A stretch of DNA of 64,000 nucleotides from Artemia franciscana (taxonomy: Eukaryota; Arthropoda; Branchiopoda; Anostraca; Artemiidae). Of this stretch, positions 1-11,290 are shown piece after piece. The translations under genes were made by a program, and so were the position numbers. Below the pieces are notes generated by a model. That model saw nothing but the letters and a program-made list of their open reading frames with translations, was not told the DNA's origin and made no database searches. Each line of letters begins with the position of its first letter. Within the stretch, counting starts at the first letter, position 1. The stretch covers positions 28,919,298 to 28,983,297 of the forward strand of contig NC_088880.1 in assembly GCF_032884065.1 (NCBI RefSeq), read 5' to 3'.

Positions 1-125
1 CGAGTTCCTGGCGATGGCTAACATCAGATCAAGCGAAGCACAAATGCTCGCACTGAATAGAAGCGGATGGAGGAGGTCGACGTGACTCTCTACGCCGAGC
101 AGCGCCCTGCAGGAGATCTAAGTCA
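1..125 (+). pseudogene. 3' end of a non-LTR retrotransposon ORF (fragment)
   Basis: The window opens inside the last codons of a LINE reverse-transcriptase ORF. Frame 2 reads EFLAMANIRSSEAQMLALN and then SGWRRST before a stop. The same stretch occurs on the minus strand near 49.0-49.2 kb, where it is preceded by an RPRGR-type motif common near the C-terminus of LINE ORF2 proteins. Only the terminal ~40 codons lie here, and the rest is outside the window. The two copies diverge by several substitutions, so this is an old insertion. The family assignment rests on the paired copy and on the GWRR motif. Confidence 0.55.
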
Positions 126-839
126 AGTTTGAACTTCTGACGGTTTTAGAGGGACGGCAATTTTTTGTGCGGTTGTTCCAAAGGGTGCTATGTTGCACAA
201 TTTATATTTCACAGAAGAGTTAAATAGAAAAAAAAATGGTTCGGATCATTTTCTTATATTCTTGGCCATTTGTTTGTGCCAAGAATTGTTTTTGTATTTA
301 TATTTGAATACATATATAACTGAACTTTCTAGGGTTCCAAAAATCCCATCACCCGATAATAAGTATCACAGAGTTCAGTCTCAGAAATTCTTTTTATCTA
401 GGGTACTACATTATTTTCCTTATGTTTTTGAAGATTCTACGCCTAAGAGGTATACCTAGCAGCTATCATTGCCGTTGCTTCAACTATTCTTACTGTTCTA
501 GGACTTGTCTTCCTATTCTTCTAAACCCTCTTTGACTGTTAAAAAAAAACAAAAAAAAACTGCTTCTTGGCTACTCTACTTTATTATCTCCCAGTGGCTG
601 TTTTCAACTGCTTTATTGAAGCTTCCACATCTTTCAAAACGTTTGACCTTTTTATCGTTTGATCAAATGTTTGATCCTTTTTATATCGTTCTGAACTGTT
701 CGATACAACCATCCGTGGAAAAAAAATGAATAAGTACACATCCGTGTTCTGTCTCTTGGTAAAAAAAAAAAAAATACAATTTTTGTAGATAGATGATTGA
801 AATATCTATAGTAGGCATTGTTAATTTTATCAAGATTAC
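126..839. other. no recognisable gene
   Basis: AT-rich sequence, beginning with what is probably the 3' untranslated part of the preceding LINE. The short open frames here have no recognisable protein pattern. I see no gene, RNA or clear repeat. Confidence 0.5.
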
Positions 840-1110
840 TCAACTTTTTGGGGGTGCCCCCCCCCCCCCCGTCTGAAAAGTACACAAATTTTCGCTGGCT
901 CGTAGCTTATTATGGGTAACAATATTTTTTTTATATTTGGAATCAGCATAAAAATCAAAATATTTTGATGTATCAATCACTATTAATCTTTCTATATAGA
1001 GAGATCTGACTACTATTGGGCTGAGTCGATTTTTTACTTGCAGTTCGTTACCACGAACTATTTGACTAAAAGTAACACTTGTCTGTAGCAAGTAGGCCGA
1101 TGAGCCAAAC
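840..1110 (+). repeat. truncated copy of the hairpin-ended repeat family (copy 1)
   Basis: This aligns by eye with the 3' parts of the longer copies ending near 25.25 and 33.72 kb. It shares a G/C-run stretch, then 'ggctcgtag', 'atgggtaa', 'aatcagca' and 'ttttgatgta', and finally the terminal hairpin AGTTCGT-TACC-ACGAACT at about 1045-1062. Only the last ~270 bp of the family is present. A 14-C homopolymer lies at 857-870. The hairpin close to a fixed terminus suggests a Helitron/Helentron-like non-autonomous element. That class call is inference, while the repeat relationship is seen directly. Confidence 0.7.
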
Positions 1111-3320
1111 AGACTAGACAACTATAATGTGCAAACTTGTTTAAGAAAGAAGAATTGCGGCTCAGTATGATTTTGCCTTAAAAATTTTGAGACAGTAGCA
1201 CTATGCAACAGTGGCTGCCAGCAGCAAAACACAATTGAAGGGAATTAGCTATACAAGCTAGATTTGACGGTTCATCTAGATGTGGTGGTCAAGTTGTGAT
1301 TGCATGTAAGATTTTTCACAGTCCTATAATCAAAAATGGCCTGATTGTCGAGCCTATTCACATCAATAGACCTGTTTTTACAACACAACAAACACTTTTC
1401 TCTCGGTTATCCTGTTGAAAGGGGAAAACGTTTGAAACGCTAAAAGTAGACGCAATTTAGTCAGTGACACCTGTCGACCGGCAGGGGTACTTACGTGCTC
1501 ATATATGCATGTTTTAAACTTCTGAACTACACTCTGTCGAATTTTGACTACTCAATAATATTTACGTATGATACAGAGTTACAATAATATAAAATAATCC
1601 TATTTTATAGAGATATAAAATATAATAGAAGTCCAACCGTCGTCATATAATATGTAAAACCTAAGCGCAGGATAAACCGGCAATAGCTAGTCTTCTAAGA
1701 AGGTTTATGCGCATAGTTCTAGCTTAGGATGGATTCTACTACTGATTCTTAATAGAAAATGAACTTATTAAGCATATAATGAAGGATACTCTTTATTGGC
1801 AAAATGAAGCAATAGAGAGGTTTTAGTCTTGTTTTAGGACCTACTTCCAAAAATATATCAAGTTAAACTAAGTTTAAGTTGATACATTCCATAAAAGACA
1901 GTTCAAAGATGTTTGTTTTCATCTCATCAAATCCGTGAAAAGAGTGACCAGGTGTTCATGAAATCTTTTATGATCTGTATCACAACAGTACTTCACCTAT
2001 GCACAAGTGAATATCTAAAATCTTAGCGGCAAGCGTAAGCTTTTTTTAATTATCGCTTTGAAAACCTCCAGGCCTTTCAAGGAAAATCGTGTCAGCGCAT
2101 AAAAAGTCACAGGATAACCACTCTGTTTTATTTGCAAACTCTTTGTATATTATAAAAACCAATAAAATCTAAGGTTGAGTATATGTAAACCCGGAAATTT
2201 TCTGAAATGCTGTTTCTTCAATACATAAATTGGATATCAGTTTAGTGATTCTATTCTCTGTATGGAAGCAATACAAGTTACCGAAAACTGCTTTAAAACA
2301 TTCCAAAATGATTTCTTATATTTCCTTAATATACTTTGCTTCACTTTGCACCCCCCCCCCCCGTGGACAACTATATTGCCCAGTTATACACATTCATTGT
2401 ACTTTCAATAGTATGGCTCTATTTTTCCGCCTCTTTTTTATCGTTAAATTAATAAAAAAAACTATAGGCTTAAATACATTTTTTGTCGTAAATACCTTTT
2501 TGCCTGTTACAACCATATTCAATATGAAATAACTTCTAACAGCACTTTATTTTTTAAATGGTTTCTTACAAAATTTTTCGCAAGGTTTTCAGACTGCTCT
2601 TATATCTCTTCCGTTTTTTAAGCTTGTGCACGTGATAATATAAACTGGTCTGTGATTGGTCAGTAAAAGAGAACCCTAGAGTCAAAACAAGTTTACCTAC
2701 TTACGGACGTTTTGGGTGTTACTGGTGCTATGGGCCTATCTAGCCAATTTGAATCTGCTGTTAATATTTAGTTTTTTTGAAAAGTATACTTTCTACTATT
2801 CGTTTCAGTATTTTAAAACTGGACAAATGCACAAAAGATTTTTTTGTAAGAAATTTTCATCATATAAATGTTTGTATTTTCTAAGATAATTGGAATCGAA
2901 AATTCTCTTCGCCAGGTTGGCATTTTCAGAAAATTCTACTGCCTGTCAATCAGCGTGCAAATTCGGCGTTTTTTTTTTTTTTTTAAATTGGGGACGAGAA
3001 AATTGGTATTCTAGATTCTTTCTTATCCTTCATTTTTGTTTCTGAGTATGGAATGGAAAATTGCAATAAATTGGCCAAGATATCAAAAATTCACTGGTGA
3101 ATAAAGGGTGTTTCATTTTCCAGAAGTTTTATTCAATAATAATTTTTTTTTGAAAAAAGGCACGGGATTTGCCAAGAGTTTTAAGAAATGATCAAGTGAC
3201 GAGATTTTATCGGTAATTGAAATTTCCGAGGACTAATTTGATGATCTGCAGAAAATAAAACCTAAGCTTCAAATTTAAATAATTTCTTAGACCACTACCA
3301 AAAAATCGAGTTGCTGTAGC
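1111..3320. other. no recognisable gene
   Basis: About 2.2 kb of AT-rich DNA without a supported gene. It contains a 12-C tract at 2351-2362 and a T-run near 2970-2985. Short open frames have no recognisable pattern. Confidence 0.5.
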
Positions 3321-3325
3321 CTATT

Positions 3326-3815
3326 TTATAAATTCTGCTGTGTTCTTAATACATAAAATTTACCACAAGAGCATGGAATTCTGTATACTCCCTTTTGTAT
3401 GGTTTTCGAAATCTTGTCTTTTCCATTATTTAACAAAGAGCTTATAGTTTGTCCTGATTTAAGTGCTGTTTTTATATTATGTGTTTTTAGTTCTCTTCTT
3501 AATTTCAGTGATAACTTTGGGATATAAGGCAAAGTTATGTAATTTGTTTATTGAGTTGACCCATCTTCTTCTATAATTATAGGTTCTATCAACTTTTTTT
3601 TTCTTTTTTCAATTATTGAAAAATAATATTTTCGGGATATCCATTACTTATTAAAAAATCCTTGATAAAAATAGTTCACTACTCATGTACTCTGGTGATT
3701 CTAATTTTAATACCCTATCAACTAAAAAAATAATCACACCCCTTTTTACTTGGATCTGGTGATTTGATTCAAAAGACAAATAACGGTTGTTATTAGTCGA
3801 TTTACATTCAAATTT
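3326..3815 (-). pseudogene. Penelope-like element, C-terminal RT tail plus start of GIY-YIG endonuclease (broken)
   Basis: Read on the minus strand from about 3815, frames give RYLSFESNHQIQVKRGV and LVDRVLKLESPEYMSSEL. These match a block typical of Penelope-like retroelements just after the RT domain. Further on come LPYIPKLSLKLRRELKTHNI, KTALKSGQTISSLLNNGKDK and GVYRIPCSCGKFYV. The last has the GIY-YIG layout with the Penelope-type CxC before GKFYV. Stops and frame changes lie between the blocks (near 3560-3660), and the expected G after YV is L. The rest of the nuclease domain is missing, so this is a dead fragment. It lies head-to-head with a + strand copy starting at about 3830. Confidence 0.75.
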
Positions 3816-3829
3816 TGGAAACACAATAA

Positions 3830-4420
3830 AGGCCTTATATCCCAATGTTGTCACCAAAATTAAGGAGAGAATTATTAAAGTATAATATAAAAACCACATT
3901 TAAATCAGGATAACTATAAGCTCTTTGCTAAATCGCGGAAAAGACAAGGTTCTAAGAAACATACAAACGGGATTAAACAAAATTCCATGCTCTTGTGGTA
4001 AATTTTATATAGGAAGAACACAACCCTATTTAGCAACAAAAAAATGCCATAGATTGCTGGCTAAAACATAATAAAAACTGGAAACGTTTGAATCAGTTGT
4101 TACAAAACATATTTTTGACTTACAATATTTTGTTTTATCAAACAAAAATTGTAGATACGTCCGGAAGACTTTTGAAAAGCTTCAGATAAATTATAGAAAT
4201 AAAAAAGGTTATCCATAGGGGTATTATTATTAGTAGAGATGAAGAGGATTTTAGGATAAAATCAAGGAAGGAGATTTTAGAATAAACTGGAACAAGTAAT
4301 AACCTTGCGAACAAAATTCAAAATAAGGTCAAAGCTGGAAAAAGTAAAGGGAATGCAGCTAAACTAGTGAAAAAAAGGCAATTTAATTTATAATTCATGA
4401 ATTTGTGCATTAACCTGTTA
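3830..4420 (+). pseudogene. Penelope-like element, GIY-YIG endonuclease and C-terminus (broken)
   Basis: The + strand reads ISSLLNRGKDKVLRNIQ and then LNKIPCSCGKFYIGRTQ, a second GIY-YIG start related to the minus-strand copy at 3326-3532. After stop codons, other frames give KNWKRLNQLLQNIF, GRLLKSFR and EIKKVIHRGIIISRDEEDF, with the IEIKK helix expected near the end of Penelope nucleases. The conserved GIY tyrosine position is already asparagine (LNK), and several stops are present, so the domain is inactive. The sequence runs on through a ~150-bp tail into the terminal repeat at 4566-4692, which fits one 5'-truncated Penelope copy. Confidence 0.7.
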
Positions 4421-4565
4421 TGTTTAGTTTGGAGTGATGGGCCTGTGGTTTGTTGACCTTTTTTGATTATTCAAGTAAACGTAGTTTTCACTTCTAATAG
4501 ACTCCCAGTTATCCACTGAATATTGAGAGGAGAGTGACCCATGTTTTTTTTTTCGTTCTTTTTGG

Positions 4566-4692
4566 TTGAAGAAGGCTCCCGGACGTGGGGCTAAAATATT
4601 TGGATTTTTTTATTAAAGTGTTGTTTGGTTTTATTTTTTGTTCAATGTTTTGTTGAAATTAAAACCCGTTGTTTTGTGTTTTTTTTTTTGCC
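4566..4692 (+). repeat. Penelope-type terminal repeat with degenerate hammerhead-like motif (copy 1)
   Basis: About 125 bp, starting TTGAAGAAGGCTCCCGGACG and followed by TGGGGCTAAAATATT and an A/T-rich tail ending near AAACCCGTTGTTTTGTG. It is nearly identical to 6004-6130. Penelope-like elements are known to carry hammerhead ribozyme motifs in their terminal repeats. The order here (a CTGANGA-like box, a short GC-rich hairpin around GGACGT, a GAAA-like box, then TATT) follows that layout. However, CTGA reads TTGA and GAAA reads AAAA, so the ribozyme is presumably inactive. It follows the GIY-YIG fragment in the correct orientation. Confidence 0.6.
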
Positions 4693-4810
4693 TTATTATT
4701 ATTATTAATTTATTACCCGTCAAAAACAGAAAAGACAGAGTATATAAAAGAAAAAGAAAAATAAAGCACAAAAATTTAAATACACTTCCACTACAAATAT
4801 TATAAAATAG

Positions 4811-6005
4811 CACTAGTCCAGGGGTGGTTAGCTCTTAAAACATTGATACTGAATTTGGAGATTCTTCTCTCTATGGCCATGGAAGGGTTGGTGACCTTAT
4901 ATTTCCTGAAGATGTCGCCATTGCTATGCCACAAAAGGAGACAAAGGAGAAACTTAGCATATCTGTAAAATGCGCTGGAAATGTCTTTCTTTTCGGTAGC
5001 TTTGAATATTTTCCAGAAGTGAGCCAGAGCAAGCAGATGGGGGGTAGTAAAAGCATTGTATAGCCGGGCAAGGAGAGGACGGTTGAAACGATACTTATTG
5101 GCAACAAGTTATCCGTAAGACGCTCGTAGACGGGAACAGAGGTGGTTTGTCAGTGCTGAGCGTGTGTCCTTCAATGTAGAAGAAATAGGAAGGCCAAGAT
5201 ACGTAAGGGACTCACAAGGCTTAATCAGAGTGTCGCCAGTTTTAACGGAGAGGTTAATTGAAAGCTCGTTTTTTGAACCATTGAAGAAAAGAAGTTCTGT
5301 TTTAGATTCGGTGAAGGAAAGTCCGATCTGCTTGTATGCTGCTGCAAGTGAGTCGTAGTTTTGTTGAAATAAAGATATCGAATGAGAAACATGAAGAATG
5401 TCATCAGCGAAGTTCAGCAGTGAAAGATTAATCCCACGGAAAAAGCACGACGGCTTTATTACTTGCTTTGCTTCGATGATAGCGTTATTAAACAGTGATG
5501 GTGAAGTTTTGCCACCTTGACGTACGCCTTTCTTGACACTCAGCATTTCTTTAGAAGGAAAAGTGCCGGATGAGAGGGGATCAGGATGACAGCCGAGAGC
5601 TTGTTGTACATACTGTAAACAGGTGAAAGGATGCAAGGGGAAACACCTCGCTGAAGGGCTTTGAGCAGGATATGGCCATGGATGTCAGAATTGAAGGCTC
5701 TACTAACATCAAGTGCTCCAAAGACGAGAAAATGACCATTTTTATCTGCATCAATAAGAAGATTTGCAAGAACGCTGTGAACGTGTTCCCGTCCTGAGTG
5801 CTTTTTGAACCAGAACTGGTCGTCCGGAGTAGTGCATCGAAGTACAATTTCATCAAAAATAAGGGATTCAAATAGCATACAAAAAGTAGTTGAAACAGTG
5901 ATCGGACGATAAGAAGCGCACAGGTCAGCTGGTTTACCTTTTTTGAGAATAGGATGGACCAATCCAACACCAAAGCTGTCTGGAACGATGCCAGTAATAG
6001 ACTTG
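4811..6005 (-). pseudogene. non-LTR retrotransposon reverse transcriptase, frameshifted
   Basis: Minus-strand reading begins at about 6005 with ITGIVPDSFGVGLVHPILKK and continues into SYRPITVSTTFC and FGALDVSRAFNSDIHGH (RT palm, first catalytic Asp region). After a frame change near 5600 it gives GVRQGGKTSPSLFNNAI and LNFADDILHVSHS, the FADD catalytic box, then YLGLPIS. A second frame change near 5110 leads to LLVANKYRFNRPLLARLYNA and ALAHFWKIFKATEKKDI. The endonuclease and gag parts are absent. It is a dead LINE of uncertain clade. It lies exactly between two direct copies of a Penelope-type terminal repeat (4566-4692 and 6004-6130). Confidence 0.8.
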
Positions 6006-6130
6006 AAGAAGGCTTCCGGACGTGGGGCTAAAATATTCGGATTTTTTTTATTAAAGTGTTGTTTGGTTTTATTTTTTGTTCAATGCTTTGTTGAAATTAA
6101 AACCCGTTGTTTTGTGTTTTTTTTTGCTTA
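6004..6130 (+). repeat. Penelope-type terminal repeat with degenerate hammerhead-like motif (copy 2)
   Basis: Direct repeat of 4566-4692 with only a few differences (for example GGCTTCC for GGCTCCC, and AATGCTTTG for AATGTTTTG). It begins right where the LINE reverse-transcriptase frame on the other strand stops, so the join near 6004 is an insertion boundary. As in copy 1, the hammerhead-like core is degenerate (TTGAAGA and TAAAA). Confidence 0.6.
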
Positions 6131-6924
6131 ATTTTTCGTAAGCTTAAAAATTTATGTAGCTGCTGTAAACAAGTACTAAAGCTTGATTCTTTATTGTTAA
6201 AAAGCAATCTTTTGGATAATAAACTTAGGTTTTAATATTTCACAAAAAAATAATGAAACAAAATAATGATTTTTTTTTGCAATTTCAGCTAGTGTACCTT
6301 CCAAGGCTTTCCAGAAAACAACGAGTGTAGCTTCAATTTTAAAAATATTTCGGTCTAAAAACTCAGAAAAAATTTAGTGATTTGGCAAGAAACATAATTT
6401 TTAAATAGGATAAATGCTTAAATCTGAACAACTTCTGTAATGAGAAAACTTGTTCGATTTGCATAACAAAATAAACGCAGTATTGAGATTTAACCCAAAT
6501 TGTAATTACGTAAAGAGAAGAACTGAAAGATCTACAGCATAAAAGCTTCATAAGATCTCAGAACTGTTGTGAAACAGGCCAAATTTAATTTGTCTCATTA
6601 TGAAGCTGGCAAAGTTGGGACACTGGGAGAGATTACTTCAAGCTGTGATCTGTAGAAGAAATTTTGGTAATCTAGCATCAACATTCAATAAACAGCTTTC
6701 AAGGATTCCTGCTGTCAGTCCAAAACTCTCAAAGGTCTTGGCATACTAGGTTATTTTATTTTGAGCTAGCTAGAATAACTGCAAAAGAATAAATAAATAG
6801 CATTGAATCCCTTATTTAATATAATGGCAAAGTTCTAAGGTAACAGTCTGGAACTACCATTTTTTCTAAAGGAAACATATGAATGAATTAAAAGTAGGCT
6901 AGCTCAGTAGGCTACTGTTTGATA
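6131..6924. other. no recognisable gene
   Basis: AT-rich sequence with no supported gene, repeat relationship or RNA. Confidence 0.5.
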
Positions 6925-7537
6925 TTTTAGGTAAAATTGTAGTTAATTGACTTCTTGCTATCTTGGAAAGCATTTAGGTTAGGAAAATGAAACTTTCAGG
7001 GATGGGTCTACAGGCTAAAGTATGTCCCAAGAAGGTATTCTAAAAACCCACCTCCACTGCTTCTCCCTCTAGAGGGTCCTGAAATAGTTGCCTACATGAC
7101 AGGCCTATACCTATTGAAATATTGAGAAAATAACATTTTCCCTTAATTTTCTGTTACTAGTTGCTGTTTCTCTGCCTTTAGTTCTGAAAATACAAAGCCA
7201 TATCTATGTTTTTTTTTCAAAATTTAGGAAATATATTTGTGTATCTTTAAAACCTTATAAAATGGAATTGAGCAAAGTTACAAAGCTGAAAACAATTTTG
7301 TTGTATTTCAATTAAGGAAAAGATCTATTTTGCAAGGATTCACTTTTATAATACACATATTTTTAAAGGTCATCAAAGGTCAGGACCCTCTAGAGGGAGA
7401 AGGAGTAGAGGTGGTTGCTTCAAAACACCTCCCCAGGACATACTTTAGTCTGTAGATTCATCCCTGAAAGTTTAATTTTTCCTAACCTAAACCCTTTCTG
7501 AGATAGCAAGAAGTCAATTAACTAGAATTTTACCATA
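6925..7537. repeat. large inverted repeat (palindrome 1)
   Basis: The left arm (about 6925-7083) and right arm (about 7377-7537) are reverse complements with few mismatches. They share, for example, AATTGACTTCTTGCTATCT against AGATAGCAAGAAGTCAATT, and CTCTAGAGGGTCCTGA against TCAGGACCCTCTAGAG. The loop is about 290 bp. No coding capacity was found. This fits a foldback or MITE-like element or a copy pair in inverted orientation. Confidence 0.8.
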
Positions 7538-7587
7538 TTTTATTTTATTGCTTGCTAAGAATGCTGAGTCAAATTCAATGGTGAAAA

Positions 7588-8862
7588 ATTCAGCAAATAA
7601 TTAGTTTCATCACAAGCTGTCTAAACTAGAAACTATGGTGCAAAGCTGCTAAGTTTTGAGTTTAGAGCACTTAGAAATACTAATTCTAGAAGGGCATCCA
7701 TGTTTAGCTTTCTAAAATCCATTTTTTAGCTTTTTAATATCCCCCTTAAACAAACTAAAAATGTGTAAAGTGGCTAGGGTTTTGAAGCAGAAGGAAATGT
7801 TGGGGTTGTACTGTATGAATGAAATTATATTTGAAATACTATTTCCAGTAATCACTGGTAATTTCTGCATAGTAGTAAGTTGAAAGATAATTAAAAAACT
7901 TATGCATGCATTAATACTAATTATCCATTTTCACTTTCAAGTTCAAAATAGCCAGTGAACTGGTGAATCAGAGGGATTAGTTAAATATTATGTTCATGTT
8001 CTGTTTGTTTGAAAAAATACCTTCCAGCACAATAAAGATTATGCACTATTTCAGTTTATTCTACTTTGCTCCTTCAGTGCCAACAGTTGTTTGGTTAATG
8101 ATGCATTTGCTTTAGTTGTTGACAGTTAAAATATGTGACACTTTTTTGTAGCATGGTTGCATCATTTTGCAATTTCTTACCAGTAGCAAAGAAAGACTCA
8201 AAATGGAGAATAGAAGATAGCCTTAAATCTGGAAATAGTTAGTTTATTTAGAAAGGTAGACAGTACAACATCCAATTTTACTTACAGGTAACATTACCTA
8301 TATAGTGACATGAGCCATGTAGGCAGCAGAGCAAGGTCTGTATTTTATATTAATGAATAACTATTTGGCCTGAAGCCTGAAAAGTAAACAAAAAGTAGGT
8401 AATAAACATCAATTAACAATTCAACTAATCAGAATAAAGACTTTGTCCTGCTGCCTGCAGGGCTCATGAACTAATTCACTTCACTCTATAGGTAATGTTA
8501 CCTGTAAGGAAAATCAGACATGTTTTGTTTGAAAGTGAAAGTGGATAATTAGCATTAATGGATATGTAAGCTTTTTAATTATCTTTTGACTTACTACTAC
8601 ACAGAAATTGCCAATGATGACTGGAAATAGTATTTTGAATGTAATTTCATTCATATTGTACAACCCCAACATTTCCCTTACTTCAAAACCCTGCCCACTT
8701 TATGCATTTTTAGTTTGTCCCATGGAGGAAGAGAGTGAATCAGAAATGGATATGCTTCTAGAATTAGCATTTCTAAGTGCTCTAAACTGGCAACTATGCT
8801 ACTTTGCAGCATAGTTTCTAGTTTAGACAGCTTGTGATGAAACTAAACATTTACCAAAAATT
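7588..8862. repeat. nested large inverted repeat (palindrome 2)
   Basis: The outer arms at about 7588-7965 and 8515-8862 are diverged reverse complements, for example TTTCATCACAAGCTGTCTAA against TTAGACAGCTTGTGATGAAA, and GTTGGGGTTGTAC against GTACAACCCCAAC. An inner pair at about 8275-8335 and 8440-8512 also matches, including CTTACAGGTAACATTACCTA against TAGGTAATGTTACCTGTAAG. The whole block directly follows palindrome 1 and has the look of a non-autonomous foldback element. No ORF of note. Confidence 0.75.
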
Positions 8863-11290
8863 ATAATGTCTAGGTGACATAATAAATATTTACAGTGATT
8901 TAACTGTTGAAATAACAACTAGCTGTCTAGCTTTTGGGTTAACCAGTCTGGGTGTCTTACCCTACAAAAAATTAAAGAAAACGGTCAAACAAGAAAATTT
9001 TTATTTATACCCTTTATTATTATCCAGGGTAAGTTCTTTGATTAACTTATTTGTGAAATAGCTAAAAAATAAAAATGTCCTTAGATTCAGAATTTTATCC
9101 TGAATCCAAATATGCCTATGACATTAATTTCTATTAGAATTGAACTCCCTCCTCCTTAATTTGCAAATACTTTCCTTGAATTGTAAACAGGCCTGAGCTC
9201 TGAATTTTTTTTATTGATTTACCCAACTTTTTTTTATTGATTTGCCTTAAAAAGTAATTTGATAGCTTTGACAAACTGTTAATTAAATGTGAAGAAAAGA
9301 GTGACTTACAAAAAAATCACTGCATACATAAAACTTGGCATATTTATTTATACATTAGGGGTGTAGGTAAAGTTGATTTCCAATAATATTGAACTGGATA
9401 TCAAAAGCAGATTTAGAGCAAAATCTTGGGGGGAGGGTAATATTACAAATATGGCAATAATTGACCATGTTGACAAGTTTATCTTTAAAAAAAGGTAAAA
9501 AAGGATAAAAAATGAAGACATCAAGAAAATCTTGGAGGAGAGGCTGCAGTCCCCCTGGGTCTGCCCTTGCTAGCTTTTATATTTCAGTTCAGGATAATAT
9601 TCTAAATCTAGGTCTATTTCTTAGCTTGCTCATTAGTAACTTCATCAGAAAAGTTTCTTATCAAGGTTTTAAAATAATGTCAAATAATATTTTGTTAAAT
9701 ATTAAACTCAATCATATACAAAGATGAATTCTAGACCACTGAGATGGCCATATAGCAAAGGACCTAGGATATAGGATTTCTCTTCTTTGGCTAGTTTATC
9801 AACATAATATAATTTAGCTGCACAATGCTAAATCTAGGACTAACAAAGGGAAAGAGGATGGTTAGGCCCAAATTTCTATAAGTATCTAATATTCTCATAT
9901 AATTTGGCTATTTTTCTAAATTTTTGCATCCTCCTAAATGTTTACCCTTCAAGATAAAATTTTGTATATGTAGCCTACATGGTTTTAGCTATCAAAGTTT
10001 TTAGATGAAACAAACCAGTTTCAAAGTGTAATTAAGATACTTCAAAAAAAGCATAGCAAAAAAAATATCTGGTATCATCTGAATGTAGTCTTTACCCTAA
10101 CCCTAACTTCATTGATGGACTGAAGAAAGAGAGCTTTCTTAATCAAGCAAATGAAAAAATATGTTATAATTAATTGATCTAGAACCTAATATAAAAAGTT
10201 GAAATAGCTTGTCCTGCCAATTTTTAACAACACTTAAAAATAAATGTTGAAATTCCAACTGAAAATCAAGCAGAGCTGCCACCCATTGAAAAAAAATCCT
10301 TAGGCTCTTGATAAATCTCACCAAATCAGCACATAAATTGCTAGATAACTGAAGAAAATCACTAAATCAACCAAAAAATCACTAGAATTATAGTACTTTT
10401 TACCAATGTAATTAATAGTTGATTTGTTTCTTTACCATATATATACCAGTGCACCTATAGAGGGGAGTTAAAATTGCCCCCCTCCCCCCTTTGATATGGT
10501 AAATTACCTTCAGATTAGTGGGGGTTTTTCAAGTGAAAATTACAGTTGAATTTTTTTAAAATGTCTTTTTGCATCTTTATGCAAAGAATAGAACAAAATT
10601 CTAGTTCCCTCTCTGTATTTTCCTGATTTTCTACCCCAGGCCTATACCCCAATCTAAGAAAATTGGTTATTGCTGATCTAATTGAAATATTTGTTTTTTT
10701 TAAATGTTTTTTTCTTTGTCCCATTACTCCAGTTTTCTCACCAACAGGCATAAAAAATATTTTCTATTTACTTTAGTTGAACTAGTATAATTAATGGGAC
10801 ACAAATAACAATTTTGTAAATGGCTTTTTTTATTTTCATGGAAAAAATATGATATTTGAAATTAGTATAATAAGCTGCTGATATATCTATTGATCTGAAA
10901 ATTCTGTGTTTAGAATTTTCACTACTACTAACCCATGTCACTTAATTTTTACAGTTCATTTCCATAAACTGTTTAACATCTTAATACATTAGTCCAAAAC
11001 TTAAAGAGTATGATGTTATCTGCATTTATTAGGTATTTCAATACAGAGGAGAGAATTTGGATAATTATGGGAGTTTCAGTTAGATATTTGAAGTGAAAAC
11101 TGAAACCATTAAATAATTCCCAGAATATTTACACCCCCTCCTTACTCTCTACCAACTTCAATCATCAAACTACAATTGATTTAGACTGTCTGCCTATATT
11201 ACAAATTGGATGCATTTGCAATTTTGACTGGATGCATTTGGAAAATGAATGGGCTTGAAAGAAAGACTGCTTGCCCTCCAGTCTCTAGTT
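8863..11290. other. no recognisable gene
   Basis: About 2.4 kb of AT-rich intergenic or intronic DNA. The ORFs at 9512-9727, 10139-10324 and 10515-10751 show no recognisable family pattern. A short CCCTAACCCTAAC at about 10094 is too short to be telomeric. Confidence 0.5.

Noticed and set aside
190-459. 89-codon ORF near the left edge
   Set aside because: No family pattern and composition like the surrounding AT-rich DNA.
10090-10110. CCCTAACCCTAAC resembling telomeric repeat
   Set aside because: Only two repeats, and the arthropod telomere unit is usually TTAGG. Chance is the simpler explanation.
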